64,000 nt of DNA. It comes from Bremerella sp. TYQ1 (GTDB taxonomy: Bacteria > Planctomycetota > Planctomycetia > Pirellulales > Pirellulaceae). The notes below the pieces were generated by a model. The model had not been told where the DNA came from. It searched no databases and saw only the letters and a program-made list of their open reading frames with translations. Numbering within the stretch: position 1 is the first letter of the stretch; every line of letters begins with the position of its first letter. Both the position numbers and the translations under genes were made by a program. Location: assembly GCF_020150455.1 (NCBI RefSeq), contig NZ_CP083740.1, positions 4,154,001 to 4,218,000 of the forward strand, given 5' to 3'. Below are positions 35,429 through 44,049 of the stretch, piece by piece.

Positions 35429-36694
35429 TTAAAGCGCTCGGCGGTGGCGGCGGCGAGGGTTCTTTTTGGGAGGCTCTTTCTTTTCTTCGTCGGCCGGTTC
35501 GCTGTTGGCGTCACGGGCATGCGTGGGGCCGGTTTCGACGGTGGTCTTCACGTACGGATTGAAGCCTTCAATCTCGTCGCGGATCAGCAGCTTATCGATT
35601 CGCATTTCGATCCGCGTGAGCTGGTTCCCTTCTTCCGGCGTGACAAACGTGTAAGCCACCCCTTCTTTGCCCATTCGCCCGGTTCGACCGACGCGATGCA
35701 CGTAGTCGTCGGAGTACTCCGGCACGTCGTAATTGACAATCAGCGTCACGTCCGAGATATCGATCCCGCGGCCGACGACGTCGGTGGCGATCAGAATGCG
35801 GTACTTGTTGTCTTTGAAGTCGCGGATCGTGCGGTTTCGGGCACCTTGATGCATGTCGCCATGGATACAGCGGACCAGCTTCGTCTTCTTTTGCAGTCGC
35901 TGGAACAGTTTCTCCGTCCCCCGCTTGGTGCGGCAGAACACGATACACTTGGTCGGTTGTTCGCGGCGAAGCAAACGGACCAGCAGTTCCATCTTCTTGG
36001 GACCGTCGACGGTAAAGTAATGCTGCTCGATTGTGTCGGCCGAGATATTTGTCGGCGAGAAGTCGATCTTCACCGGATCTTGCATGTAGCGATTGGCGAG
36101 CCGTTCGATCGGCGGCGGAACGGTAGCGCTCAGCAGCATGGTTTGGCGATCATCCGGACAACGACGCAGAATCTTTTCGATGTCGGGGCGGAAGCCGATG
36201 TCGAGCATTCGATCCGCTTCGTCGAGCACAACGATGCTCAAGTTTTCCAGCGACAGCGAACGCCGCGTCATATGATCGATCACGCGGCCTGGCGTGCCGA
36301 CGACGATGTCTGGGTTTCGCTTCAGCTTGTCGATCTGGCTTTTGATCGGTTTGCCGCCGTAGATCGCCACCGTGTTGACGCCCATGCCTTTGGAAAGCTT
36401 GGTGATCTCGTCACGCACTTGCACGGCGAGCTCTCGCGTCGGCACCAGGATCAACGCGTGCGGCCCTTTGCCTTCGGGAAGCGTTTCGATGATCGGAATG
36501 CCGAAAGCGGCCGTTTTGCCGGTCCCTGTGCGGGCCTGGCCGAGGACGTCCTTCCCTTCCAAGGCGATCGGGATCACGCCAGCTTGAATCGGCGAGGGAA
36601 CCTCGTACCGGGCCTCTTTCAGCGCGGCGAGCATCTTTTGGGAAAGGTCGAGATCAGTAAATCGCTTTTCAGGAGAATCTTCGGAGGTCGACAA
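35429..36694 (-). CDS. DEAD-box RNA helicase (RhlE-like)
   Basis: A 421-residue ATP-dependent RNA helicase. Motifs run in order: F-T-D-L-D-L and the Q motif (PSPIQ), motif I ARTGTGKT, PTRELA, TPGR, DEAD in VLDEADRM, SAT, and the C-terminal ARGID-like VVGRGIDIS and HRVGRTGRMG. The C-terminal tail is charged and ends with a basic run KKNPRRRHRRAL, typical of RNA-binding tails in RhlE/CsdA-like enzymes. No extra domain. Role is probably ribosome assembly or mRNA turnover. A nested inverted repeat lies in the 5' region (36801-36886). Confidence 0.94.
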   Translation of the reverse strand: MSTSEDSPEKRFTDLDLSQKMLAALKEARYEVPSPIQAGVIPIALEGKDVLGQARTGTGKTAAFGIPIIETLPEGKGPHALILVPTRELAVQVRDEITKLSKGMGVNTVAIYGGKPIKSQIDKLKRNPDIVVGTPGRVIDHMTRRSLSLENLSIVVLDEADRMLDIGFRPDIEKILRRCPDDRQTMLLSATVPPPIERLANRYMQDPVKIDFSPTNISADTIEQHYFTVDGPKKMELLVRLLRREQPTKCIVFCRTKRGTEKLFQRLQKKTKLVRCIHGDMHQGARNRTIRDFKDNKYRILIATDVVGRGIDISDVTLIVNYDVPEYSDDYVHRVGRTGRMGKEGVAYTFVTPEEGNQLTRIEMRIDKLLIRDEIEGFNPYVKTTVETGPTHARDANSEPADEEKKEPPKKNPRRRHRRAL

Positions 36695-36800
36695 GGTACT
36701 AGACCGTTTCTGCGTAGGACGTCTTCATCGGAAAAGACGCGGGAGTGAAATTCCGCGGTATCCTCAGCAGGTCCCTGACATTCGAGCGAGAGCTCGTGTG

Positions 36801-36886
36801 ACAGCCCCGAAGGGGCGACCGTTGATCACCAGTGGGAAGCAGACTTTCGCCGCTGGTTATGAAGGATCGCCCCCTTGGGGCTGGCA
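36801..36886. repeat. nested inverted repeat in the helicase 5' region
   Basis: The outer arms AGCCCCGAAGGGGCGA (36803-36818) and TCGCCCCCTTGGGGCT (36867-36882) match in 14 of 16 positions, and each arm is itself nearly palindromic. Inside, ACCAGTGG (36828-36835) and CCGCTGGT (36850-36857) match in 7 of 8. This is REP/BIME-like. It lies about 110 bases upstream of the helicase start, so it could also fold in the leader RNA. Confidence 0.6.
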
Positions 36887-37072
36887 TTTCACGATAGCCG
36901 TACCACCGGATGGGTACGCTGGACCTACCGTTACCGCAACTTTGCGTTACATCAATAAGCCCTAACGATAATGCACAAAGGGCGATAGGACAATCTCGCG
37001 TGCCCCTCAATCGGCTGGCACTGGCCGAACAAAGCGGTGTTCCGTCAAGAAATTGGCGCCGCGCAAACAAAT

Positions 37073-37118
37073 AGGCCGAACCACCGGCCCGTATCGCTAC
37101 GGGACAAAGGTTCGGCCT
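37073..37118 (-). terminator. terminator after the histone-like gene
   Basis: On the minus strand AGGCCGAACC and GGTTCGGCCT form a perfect 10-bp outer stem, with an inner CCCGTA/TACGGG stem, followed by a mixed TATTTGTTTG. It lies about 90 bases after the stop at 37208. Confidence 0.75.
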
Positions 37119-37207
37119 TTCTCGTCGTTATATGCCAGGCCACCCTGGGGGGGACCTTATTTCGAAGAAAGAACCAAGTGGCCGAGGGATAAGCTCGGCC
37201 CGACTGC

Positions 37208-37501
37208 TTAGGTCGCAGGCGTTGCCGGAGTGGCGGTGGCAGCGGCCTTTTTGGTCGAAGCCTTCTTGGTGGTCTTCTTCTTTGCGGTCTTCTTGGCAGC
37301 CTTCTTAGGGGAAGCCTTCTTGGTCGCCGTCTTCTTGGTGGCGGCCTTCTTTACCGTCTTCTTAGCGGCCTTTTTAGGCGAAGCCTTCTTCGCGGCAGCT
37401 TTCTTCTTGACCGTCTTCTTCGCAGCCTTCTTAGGCGCAGCCTTTTTGGTGGTTGCTTTCTTGGCGGTCTTCTTCGGTGCAGCTTTCTTCTTGGTTGCCA
37501 T
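37208..37501 (-). CDS. lysine/alanine-rich histone H1-like protein
   Basis: A 97-residue protein made almost entirely of Lys, Ala, Thr, Ser and Pro in (A/T)(P/S)KKAAKK-type repeats such as KKTVKK and KKASPKKAAKK, and an AAATATPATPAT tail. This matches the AlgP/Hc1/H1-like nucleoid or DNA-binding tails of bacteria. It would bind DNA or RNA non-specifically by charge. The KKASPKK motif recurs. Starts at MATKKKAAP. Single-gene unit. The opposite-strand frame over the same interval is a codon-bias mirror. Confidence 0.85.
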   Translation of the reverse strand: MATKKKAAPKKTAKKATTKKAAPKKAAKKTVKKKAAAKKASPKKAAKKTVKKAATKKTATKKASPKKAAKKTAKKKTTKKASTKKAAATATPATPAT

Positions 37502-38082
37502 CGTTCCGTGGGCTCCTCAAGAGTTCGATGCCCGGGTAGGTAGTAGAGAGGTCTTTCGGGGCATCACAAAAGTCCTCTCGAATCTGCATAGGCAGTTATG
37601 CCAATCCCAAAGCCAACGGCAGTGGGCTTTAACATCCATTTCCATCCGTCCGAATGCATGGCAGATTCGATCGGGAGAACTGCGACCATGGTCGCCTCAC
37701 CCCTATTCGACTCGGCATCCTCGCGGGAATTTCAAGCCGGCGTTTTTCTTCTTTCGCAAATGTTGTCGCGTCTCAAAAAACTGCATGAGCGACGCGACCG
37801 AAAGCATGAAAAACTACTTCTCGCAAATTGAATCAACTTTGCCTTTCTTTCGTCAAGGTGAATTATCGAACCACGAATCCAATTTGTTCAGAAAAACTAT
37901 CGCTGATCGCGCACACTTCTTTGAAATACCTTCGCACGATCCTTCGCACTATGTCGAAACGCAACGACTCGATGCGGCATGCCGATGCCGCGCAGTTGGT
38001 GGTCGCGAGCAAACGCTTTGCCCTTTAGACTGTAGATGGACCAAGTTGTTGTCTGCTGTTGACCTATGCGAAAGTGACTTCC
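37502..38082. other. intergenic region without a supported gene
   Basis: About 580 bases between the divergent histone-like and HEAT genes. A 77-codon frame at 37598-37831 is open but not convincing. It should hold the promoters of both genes. Confidence 0.45.
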
Positions 38083-39681
38083 ATGTCGGATCGATTGAAT
38101 GCCGTTCTCAGTGGCTGGCTCGAAGGAGATCAAACGCTTCAAGCGTTGGTCTCGCAGAAAGAAGCCCTGCAATGGATCCTGAGTGCTGAAGAGCTGGAAA
38201 TCTCGGGTATTTTGCGGTTTTTAGAGTCCGTTCCGCCCGAGATCTCCGACGCCAAACGAAGCTTTCTCGATCGCGTTTTGAACCTCTTGGCCATCCGTTT
38301 GCGCGAAGTCGAGCAGCTCGATCAGGACGACCTTCAGCGGATTGCGACCGCCTATCGACAATGGGGCGCGACGCATCGCATGGGGCACTTGCTGCTCGCG
38401 CTGTTGTCAGCCACCGGCGACGACGAAGCACTCGCCGTCTTCACGGAACTGGTCGTCGAACAACCACCGACCAACTCCAACGCCGCCGCGATCGCGTTTG
38501 TGCCACTACTTCGCCAAGACGATCTGCCGACCGAGACACTTTTTCCAAAATTGTTGGAAGCGCTCTCGCATCTCTCCGTCGCATCGCTCGTGTTGGATCT
38601 CGCCAACTATGTGACCCGTAACGGCATGGTCGCGCAGCATCCGGCTTCCGATCGCGTCGAAGCCCTCGGCGAACTGTTTGGTGGTCTCATCGCGCGGCTT
38701 TCCAAGTTTGAAACCGAGCCGCCCAAGGAAGCTAAAGACTTCGCCGCAGCGAAAGTTGCCGTCACGGAAGCAACCTCCATCGCGCTGGCCATCTGCGATG
38801 CGTTCTCCCTCATCGGCGACAGCAAGGCCGAAGGTAAACTCAAGTCCGCCTTAGAGTTAAAGCATCGAAAACTCCGCTCGGAAGCGGCCATCGCGCTGGC
38901 CAAACTGGGCAACGATGAAGGTAAAGAGCTGCTTGTCGAGCTGGCCGCCGAGGCCGTGTGTCGCCCTCGCGTGCTGGCCGTCGCCGAAGAGCTGGACATG
39001 CTCGACAAGATTCCTAACGAGCAGAAAACCGACGAGGCCAAAGTCGAAGGAGAGCTCGCCGCGTGGCTCGCGCTCGACACCCAGTTCGGCATGCCGCCGC
39101 ACGAAGTACATCAAGTCGATCGCCGCGAGCTCGGCTGGCCAGGCTTCGAAGAAACGCAGCACTGCCATTTGATTCAGTATGCCTATCACATGCCTGGCGG
39201 TACGTTCCAAAGCGTCGGTATCGTTGGCCCTGTCACGCAAAGTTTCGCCGTCGATCTCACGTCGCTGCCGCTGCCAGACATCTATGCCGCGTTCGCCGGA
39301 TGGCAGGCTGAACATCCTGAGGTGTTCGAGCTGGAACCGCACCAATGGCAAGCCAATCAGCAGGAGCTTGCCAACAGCCTCTTGCAGCGTGTCGCTAGCG
39401 AAGGCTACGAAACACCTCAGCCGGCGATGCTGGGTTTCTTTTTCGGCGATGTTCGCCTGATTGCCGCGACCAAGAAGGATGGCCAGGCCGGAACCGCCGT
39501 CGCCGATCTACGCAACACGACGTTCTATCCCGCCGGAGAAAGCCGACACCCCATCGGCCCTCGCGAAGCGTACTACATCCACGCTGGCCGCGAATATTTA
39601 CACGCATTTAACAAAGAACGTCCCGAATGGGTCTCTCTGCACGAGAGCCTGGCCGAAAAAGAAGCGTCCGATCCAGAATAA
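38083..39681 (+). CDS. large helical HEAT-like repeat protein
   Basis: A 532-residue, mostly helical protein. The first 310 residues or so look like degenerate HEAT-type repeats (RFLESVPPEISDAKRSFL..., KLRSEAAIALAKLGNDEGKELLVELAAEAV). The C-terminal 190 residues are mixed alpha/beta with HLIQYAYHMPGGTFQSVGIVGPVTQSFAVDL and DIYAAFAGWQAEHPEVFE. The ATG at 38083 is used, with an in-frame start 24 bases upstream as alternative. No signal, so cytoplasmic. I do not recognise the C-terminal family; a scaffold role is likely. Single gene, followed by a repeat-containing gap. Confidence 0.75.
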   Translation: MSDRLNAVLSGWLEGDQTLQALVSQKEALQWILSAEELEISGILRFLESVPPEISDAKRSFLDRVLNLLAIRLREVEQLDQDDLQRIATAYRQWGATHRMGHLLLALLSATGDDEALAVFTELVVEQPPTNSNAAAIAFVPLLRQDDLPTETLFPKLLEALSHLSVASLVLDLANYVTRNGMVAQHPASDRVEALGELFGGLIARLSKFETEPPKEAKDFAAAKVAVTEATSIALAICDAFSLIGDSKAEGKLKSALELKHRKLRSEAAIALAKLGNDEGKELLVELAAEAVCRPRVLAVAEELDMLDKIPNEQKTDEAKVEGELAAWLALDTQFGMPPHEVHQVDRRELGWPGFEETQHCHLIQYAYHMPGGTFQSVGIVGPVTQSFAVDLTSLPLPDIYAAFAGWQAEHPEVFELEPHQWQANQQELANSLLQRVASEGYETPQPAMLGFFFGDVRLIAATKKDGQAGTAVADLRNTTFYPAGESRHPIGPREAYYIHAGREYLHAFNKERPEWVSLHESLAEKEASDPE

Positions 39682-39734
39682 CACGCGAAAAGCGAAACGG
39701 TCGTCCCCTTGGGGCTAAGGCTTCAAGCTCCGGT

Positions 39735-39771
39735 CCCCTCGCCCCTGCGGGGAGAGGGTTAGGGTGAGGGG
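39735..39771. repeat. GC-rich intergenic repeat (CCCTCGCCCC...AGGGTTAGGG type)
   Basis: CCCCTCGCCCC-TGCGGGG-AGAGGG-TTAGGGTGAGGGG has internal near-complementarity and resembles short intergenic sequences found scattered in many bacterial genomes. It lies in the 260-base gap after the HEAT gene. A genome-wide count would confirm whether it is a true repeat. Confidence 0.45.
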
Positions 39772-39847
39772 AAAACTGAGCATACGCTTCAACACTTCTT
39801 CCCCCCTAGGCATGTAGCAAACCCAAGCCACTTTTCCTGCTCCGCGC

Positions 39848-39886
39848 AAAAAAGATGGCTATCCGACCTGGTTGCCGGTAGCCATC
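39848..39886 (-). terminator. terminator after the aminotransferase gene
   Basis: On the minus strand GATGGCTACCGG and CGGATAGCCATC pair in an almost perfect stem with one bulge, followed by six T. It is about 60 bases after the stop at 39943. Confidence 0.88.
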
Positions 39887-39900
39887 CTGCGATTTGTCTC

Positions 39901-39934
39901 GTTGGCATGCCCACACGAACGAGGGCATGCCAAC
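39901..39934. repeat. perfect 12-bp hairpin just after the aminotransferase stop
   Basis: GTTGGCATGCCC and GGGCATGCCAAC pair perfectly around a 10-base loop, only 8 bases after the stop. Together with the terminator 15 bases further on, it makes a double hairpin that may protect the mRNA end. Confidence 0.7.
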
Positions 39935-39942
39935 CAATTGGT

Positions 39943-41136
39943 TTAGCTGACGACCTTTTTGATCCCTTCGCAAAGGCGGTCGACGTTGGCTTCGCTGATA
40001 CCGGCCACGTTGATTCGGCCAGAACCGACGATGTAGATGCTCATGTCGCTGCGGAGTTGATCGACTTGCATCTGGTTCAGCCCCGAGAAGCTGAACATCC
40101 CCTTCTGGTTCTGGATGAACGAGAAGTCTTGATCGATCCCAGCGGCCGAGATCTTGTCGACAAACAGCTTACGAATGCCATTGATGCGGTCACGCATGTG
40201 GGTCAGTTCTTCGTCCCACAGCTTCGTCAGCGACGCGTCGGTCAGGACCGTTTCGACCACGGCGGCACCATGCGTCGGCGGGTTCGAGTAGTTCGAGCGA
40301 ATCACCTTCTTCAGCTGGCTCAGCACGGCGGTCGCTTCCGCTTCGCCTGAAGCGACGGCGGTCATTGCTCCGACACGTTCGTTGTAGAGACCAAAGTTCT
40401 TGCTGAAGCTGCTACAGATCAGCATCTCTTGGCCAGGACGTGCCAACTCGCGAAGGCCGGCCGCATCTTCGCTCAAACCGTCGCCGAAGCCTTGGTAAGC
40501 GAAGTCCAATAGCGGCAGCAGTTCCTTTTCCTGAACCAAATCAGCGATCGCTTTCCACTGCTCCGGAGTCGGATCGATCCCCGTTGGGTTATGGCAGCAG
40601 CCATGCAGCAGAACGACGTCCCCTTTGCTGGCTTCCTTCAACGAGCTGATCATGCCGTCGAAGTCGAGCCCGTTGGAGGCTTTGTCGAAGTAGGCGTACG
40701 TCTTCAGCGGAACGCCGGCCGCGGTGAAGATGTTGGGGTGGTTCGGCCAAGTGGGCTGGCTGAGCCAGATTGCGGCGCCAGGAAAATTGGCTGCGATAAA
40801 ATCGCCTGCGACACGCAGTGCCCCGGTACCCCCAGGCGTTTGCACGGTGACGGCGCGATTTGCGGTAATCACTTCATGATCGGTGCCGAACATCAACTCG
40901 CGAACCGCTTTGGTGTAGCCGGCGCGGCCATCGATTGGCAGATAGCTCTTGGTGCTTTCCGTTTCCAGCAACCGTTTTTCCGCTTCTTTGACGCACTTCA
41001 GAACCGGCGTCACCCCCTGCTCGTCTTTGTAAACACCAACGCTCAGGTTGATCTTTTCAGGGTTCGAATCGTTGCGGAAGGCTTCGTTGAGACCCAGAAT
41101 TGCGTCCGGGGGAGCCGTTTCGACGTGCTGGAACAT
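39943..41136 (-). CDS. aspC: aromatic/aspartate aminotransferase (class I)
   Basis: A 397-residue PLP enzyme of the AspC/TyrB type, which transfers amino groups between aspartate or aromatic amino acids and 2-oxoglutarate. The start MFQHVETAPPDAILGLNEAF is the classical one, so the ATG at 41136 is preferred over a frame 63 bases longer. Marks are the LSVGVYKDEQGVTP block, GGTGALR, WPNHPNIF, CCHNPTGIDPT, and the PLP lysine in CSSFSKNFGLYNERVG, with GRINVAG at the end. Whether it is aspartate- or aromatic-specific cannot be told from sequence alone. Single gene. Confidence 0.92.
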   Translation of the reverse strand: MFQHVETAPPDAILGLNEAFRNDSNPEKINLSVGVYKDEQGVTPVLKCVKEAEKRLLETESTKSYLPIDGRAGYTKAVRELMFGTDHEVITANRAVTVQTPGGTGALRVAGDFIAANFPGAAIWLSQPTWPNHPNIFTAAGVPLKTYAYFDKASNGLDFDGMISSLKEASKGDVVLLHGCCHNPTGIDPTPEQWKAIADLVQEKELLPLLDFAYQGFGDGLSEDAAGLRELARPGQEMLICSSFSKNFGLYNERVGAMTAVASGEAEATAVLSQLKKVIRSNYSNPPTHGAAVVETVLTDASLTKLWDEELTHMRDRINGIRKLFVDKISAAGIDQDFSFIQNQKGMFSFSGLNQMQVDQLRSDMSIYIVGSGRINVAGISEANVDRLCEGIKKVVS

Positions 41137-41577
41137 ACACTTCCAATGGGTAAGAGGGTCTTGGGAACGTCTGCACTGGGGAACCGCGGAAGACATCAAG
41201 CCGAACCGATCCGATTCAGGCCGTCTCCGAGATCACGTTTCCTGACACAGACGTTAATCGTTGGACAAACGCATTCATTTTACGAGATGCACGGCCGGTC
41301 TAATAGTTCGCTGACGCGGCTGAAAAGTACCAAACTGAGAAAAATGACACATATTCTTGCGGCTCAGCCCTGGGGGATGGGTGAATTCGCCGCCCAAACC
41401 GACCATAATGGTAAGCTTCACCCTTCCTTGCGAAGCCTGCCTGGAAAGTTCCTCCCCCAATCCGGAACTAGTCGCCGCCAACTTGCCAAGCGTTACGCTG
41501 GCAGCAACGGCATCTCAGGCCCTTTGGGCAGCGTCGGGAACTGATATTTCGCCTCTCGATTGGAAAGTGTTTCACAG
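41137..41577. other. intergenic region without a supported gene
   Basis: About 440 bases between the divergent aminotransferase and inositol-phosphate synthase genes. I see no convincing short gene, hairpin or repeat. Confidence 0.4.
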
Positions 41578-42780
41578 ATGGCAGGCTCGCGTACCGGGAT
41601 CTGGCTGATCGGCGCCAAGGGCGGCGTCGCCACCACCACCATTGTTGGATTGCTCGCGCTCAAGAAAGGGCTGACCGAAAGCGTCGGACTTGTGAGCGAA
41701 CTGAAGCAGTTCGAGCATCTTAACCTGGTCGGCTGGGACGATATCGTCATCGGTGGTCACGACATTCGCGAAACCAGCTTGCTGGACGAAGCGTACAAGA
41801 TGGTCTTCGAGAGCCGCGCCATCGATGGCCGCTTAGTCGAAAAGATCAAAGACGACCTGACCGCGCTCGATGCCAACATTCATGACGGCACGCTGATCAA
41901 CGCCGGCAAGAAGATTACCGAGTACGCCCACGAAAAACTGCAAGCACTGCAGGAAACGCCGCGCGAAGCGGTCGACCGCTTGAAGGGTCACATCGCCGAC
42001 TTCGCCAAAGCGAACGATTTGGACAACGTCGTGATGGTCAACATCTCGTCGACGGAACCTTCGGTCGACGGCGAGCAGTTCCCCAAGACTTGGAAAGAGC
42101 TCCAGCCGCAGCTTGCTTCCAACGAGTGCAAGTTACCAGCCAGTTCGTTGTACGGGATTGCCTCGCTGGAACTTGGTTACCCGTTCATCAACTTCACCCC
42201 TTCGCTCGGCACGGCGCTGGACGCACTGGACGATCTGGCCAAGTCGAACGATACCTGCCACATGGGGCACGACGGCAAAACGGGCGAAACGCTTCTCAAG
42301 AGCACGCTCGCTCCGATGTTTGCCAATCGCAACTTGAAAGTCATGAGCTGGGTGGGGCACAACATCTTTGGCAACATGGACGCCAAAGTGCTCGACGATC
42401 CTGAGAACAAGAAGACCAAAGCGGTCAGCAAGGATCGACTGCTCAGCAAGATCTTCGGATACACGCCGCAAACGCTGGTAACCATCGAAAACATCGACAG
42501 CATGGGCGACTGGAAGACGGCGTGGGACCACATCCACTTCCAAGGCTTCCTCGGCACGCCAATGGTGATGCAGTTCATCTGGCAAGGAAGCGACTCACTG
42601 CTCGCTGCCCCGCTGGTGATAGACCTGGCTCGCTTCGCCGACCTGGCTCAGCGCAAAGGAGCCACCGGCCTGCAAACGCAACTCTCCAGCTTCTTCAAAT
42701 CGCCACTAGGCACCGAAGAAAACGATTTCGCGAAACAGTTCCGCCTGCTCGAAGAATGGACCGATTCGCTCAAGGGTTAG
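41578..42780 (+). CDS. myo-inositol-1-phosphate synthase family protein
   Basis: A 400-residue NAD-dependent enzyme that converts glucose 6-phosphate to myo-inositol 3-phosphate. The N-terminal nucleotide motif is IWLIGAKGGVATTTIVG; family marks include VMVNISSTEPS, KTGETLLKSTLAPMFANRNLKVMSWVGHNIFGNMDAKVLDDP, and the C-terminal LGTPMVMQFIWQGSDSLLAAPLVIDLAR. The ATG at 41578 starts MAGSRTG. This is the bacterial/archaeal type, shorter than yeast INO1. Inositol could feed phosphatidylinositol or compatible solutes; no related gene is adjacent. The gene ends 20 bases before a repeat element (42801). Confidence 0.87.
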   Translation: MAGSRTGIWLIGAKGGVATTTIVGLLALKKGLTESVGLVSELKQFEHLNLVGWDDIVIGGHDIRETSLLDEAYKMVFESRAIDGRLVEKIKDDLTALDANIHDGTLINAGKKITEYAHEKLQALQETPREAVDRLKGHIADFAKANDLDNVVMVNISSTEPSVDGEQFPKTWKELQPQLASNECKLPASSLYGIASLELGYPFINFTPSLGTALDALDDLAKSNDTCHMGHDGKTGETLLKSTLAPMFANRNLKVMSWVGHNIFGNMDAKVLDDPENKKTKAVSKDRLLSKIFGYTPQTLVTIENIDSMGDWKTAWDHIHFQGFLGTPMVMQFIWQGSDSLLAAPLVIDLARFADLAQRKGATGLQTQLSSFFKSPLGTEENDFAKQFRLLEEWTDSLKG

Positions 42781-42800
42781 TGGCGAACTCGCAGTGCCCC

Positions 42801-42901
42801 GTAGGGTGCATTTTATCGCACCAGACAAAACGATCTGGTTGCCATCTGGTTCGCCGCCCAAAGCTGCGAACCGCTGCGTGGTGCGTCGAGACGCACCCTA
42901 C
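42801..42901. repeat. MITE-like inverted-repeat element, 101 bp (copy C)
   Basis: The right end, GTAGGGTGCGTCTC in reverse, is the canonical end also seen in the two 149-bp copies at 45.1-45.5 kb; the left end GTAGGGTGCA...TCGCACC is a degenerate form of it. The interior does not match the other copies. The right-end TAG supplies the stop codon of the exchanger gene on the minus strand, so the element lies exactly at the end of that gene. Confidence 0.7.
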
Positions 42902-44043
42902 CGGTTGAGCGGTACGTTGATGGCATCAGGTTTCGGCGGTACGTACGAGACCTCTTCGATCGGCGGGTCGTCTTTGATCTCTGGCTCTCCGGTCGGTCGA
43001 GTCAGCTCGTAGATTCCCCAGATCGAGAGCAAGCTCAACAGCACGACCAGCAGTGCGTCAGGCTCGATGATCGAGTACTTCTTCTTCTCGGCGCGATACA
43101 GAATGCCCATCGTCGCCACGCTGGTCAGCAGAATGACCGCCATCCCTGTCATCGCATGGACTGGGCTGGCATCCGCGAGAAGCGAACCTTTGGTATAAAT
43201 CGCGTCGATCGGCAGCAAGATCGCGATGTTGAACGTGTTGCTCCCCAGAATGTTGCCGATCGCCATGTCTGCGGCCCCCATGCGCACCGCCACAATCGTC
43301 GTCACGAATTCCGGCAAGCTGGTCGTCAGTGCCAACAACGTGCTGCCGACAAACGTCCCGCCGAGCCCGGTAATCTCGGCAAGGCGATCCGCGGTCGGGG
43401 CCAGATAACCAGCGGCAATGAAAATCACAACCGTCGTGGCCAGGTAAATCCCGATCGCCACGCCTAGCGACATGCTCTTGCGTTCTTCTTCCTGCTGCGG
43501 CGACTCTTGTTCCTTTTCCATCTTCGCCGCCATCTGCTGATCTAAATAAATCAGCCGCACCGAGAAGATATAGAACACACCGCACGCAATCGTCCCAATG
43601 CCCAGATGCCATAAGTGCAGCGGAATGCCGACGCTGTCTCGCTCGAGCAGCAGAAACAGCACCACGATGGCGATCAACGCCATGCTGACCATTGCCGACA
43701 ATGCATGCGCCGAAGAGATCGACGAGAACATCCGCGCCTTCGAGTGGAACATCAAGTCGACGATCCCCAGAATCAGCAGGTTAAACAGCGAGCTTCCCAG
43801 CACGTTCCCCAGCGTCAAGTCGACACCCTGCGTACTGTCCGGCAAGCGCACCGCATTAATGTTGATCGCCAGTTCCGGCAAGCTTGTCGCCGCGGCCAAC
43901 AGCACCAAGCCGGCCAGCGAAGCCCCCATGCCAGACTTCTCACCGATCACGTCGGCCGCTTTCGCCATGTAATTGCCGGCAAAGACAATCACGATAGCCA
44001 AACCCAAAAAGATAGCACCCAGTGTTAGCAGTTCGCCGCCCAT
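42898..44043 (-). CDS. Na+/Ca2+ exchanger of the CaCA family
   Basis: A 381-residue membrane protein of the YrbG/CaCA type with two inverted alpha-repeats: first AATSLPELAIN...GNVLGSSLFNLLILG, second ALTTSLPEFVTTIVAVRMGAADMAIGNILGSNTFNIAILLP. About ten membrane segments, with a charged cytoplasmic loop in the middle (AAKMEKEQESPQQEEERKS, about 175-193). It exports Ca2+ in exchange for Na+ or K+. The start lies 6 bases after the aldo/keto reductase stop, so the two are probably one operon. The stop TAG is contributed by the terminal sequence of the repeat element at 42801-42901. Confidence 0.92.
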   Translation of the reverse strand: MGGELLTLGAIFLGLAIVIVFAGNYMAKAADVIGEKSGMGASLAGLVLLAAATSLPELAININAVRLPDSTQGVDLTLGNVLGSSLFNLLILGIVDLMFHSKARMFSSISSAHALSAMVSMALIAIVVLFLLLERDSVGIPLHLWHLGIGTIACGVFYIFSVRLIYLDQQMAAKMEKEQESPQQEEERKSMSLGVAIGIYLATTVVIFIAAGYLAPTADRLAEITGLGGTFVGSTLLALTTSLPEFVTTIVAVRMGAADMAIGNILGSNTFNIAILLPIDAIYTKGSLLADASPVHAMTGMAVILLTSVATMGILYRAEKKKYSIIEPDALLVVLLSLLSIWGIYELTRPTGEPEIKDDPPIEEVSYVPPKPDAINVPLNR

Positions 44044-44049
44044 GCGTCT

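Larger units (their letters stand above)
36695..37207. other. intergenic region with inverted repeat and terminator but no gene
   Basis: About 510 bases between two minus-strand genes. It contains the nested repeat at 36801-36886 and the hairpin at 37073-37118. The short open frames inside are not convincing. Confidence 0.5.

Noticed and set aside
37598..37831. Frame of 77 codons in the gap before the HEAT gene
   Set aside because: An ATG exists but no ribosome site, and the composition is not convincing.
37230..38189. Frame opposite the histone-like gene, running into the HEAT gene
   Set aside because: The hydrophobic repeats are the mirror of Lys/Ala codons; the minus frame matches histone-like proteins.
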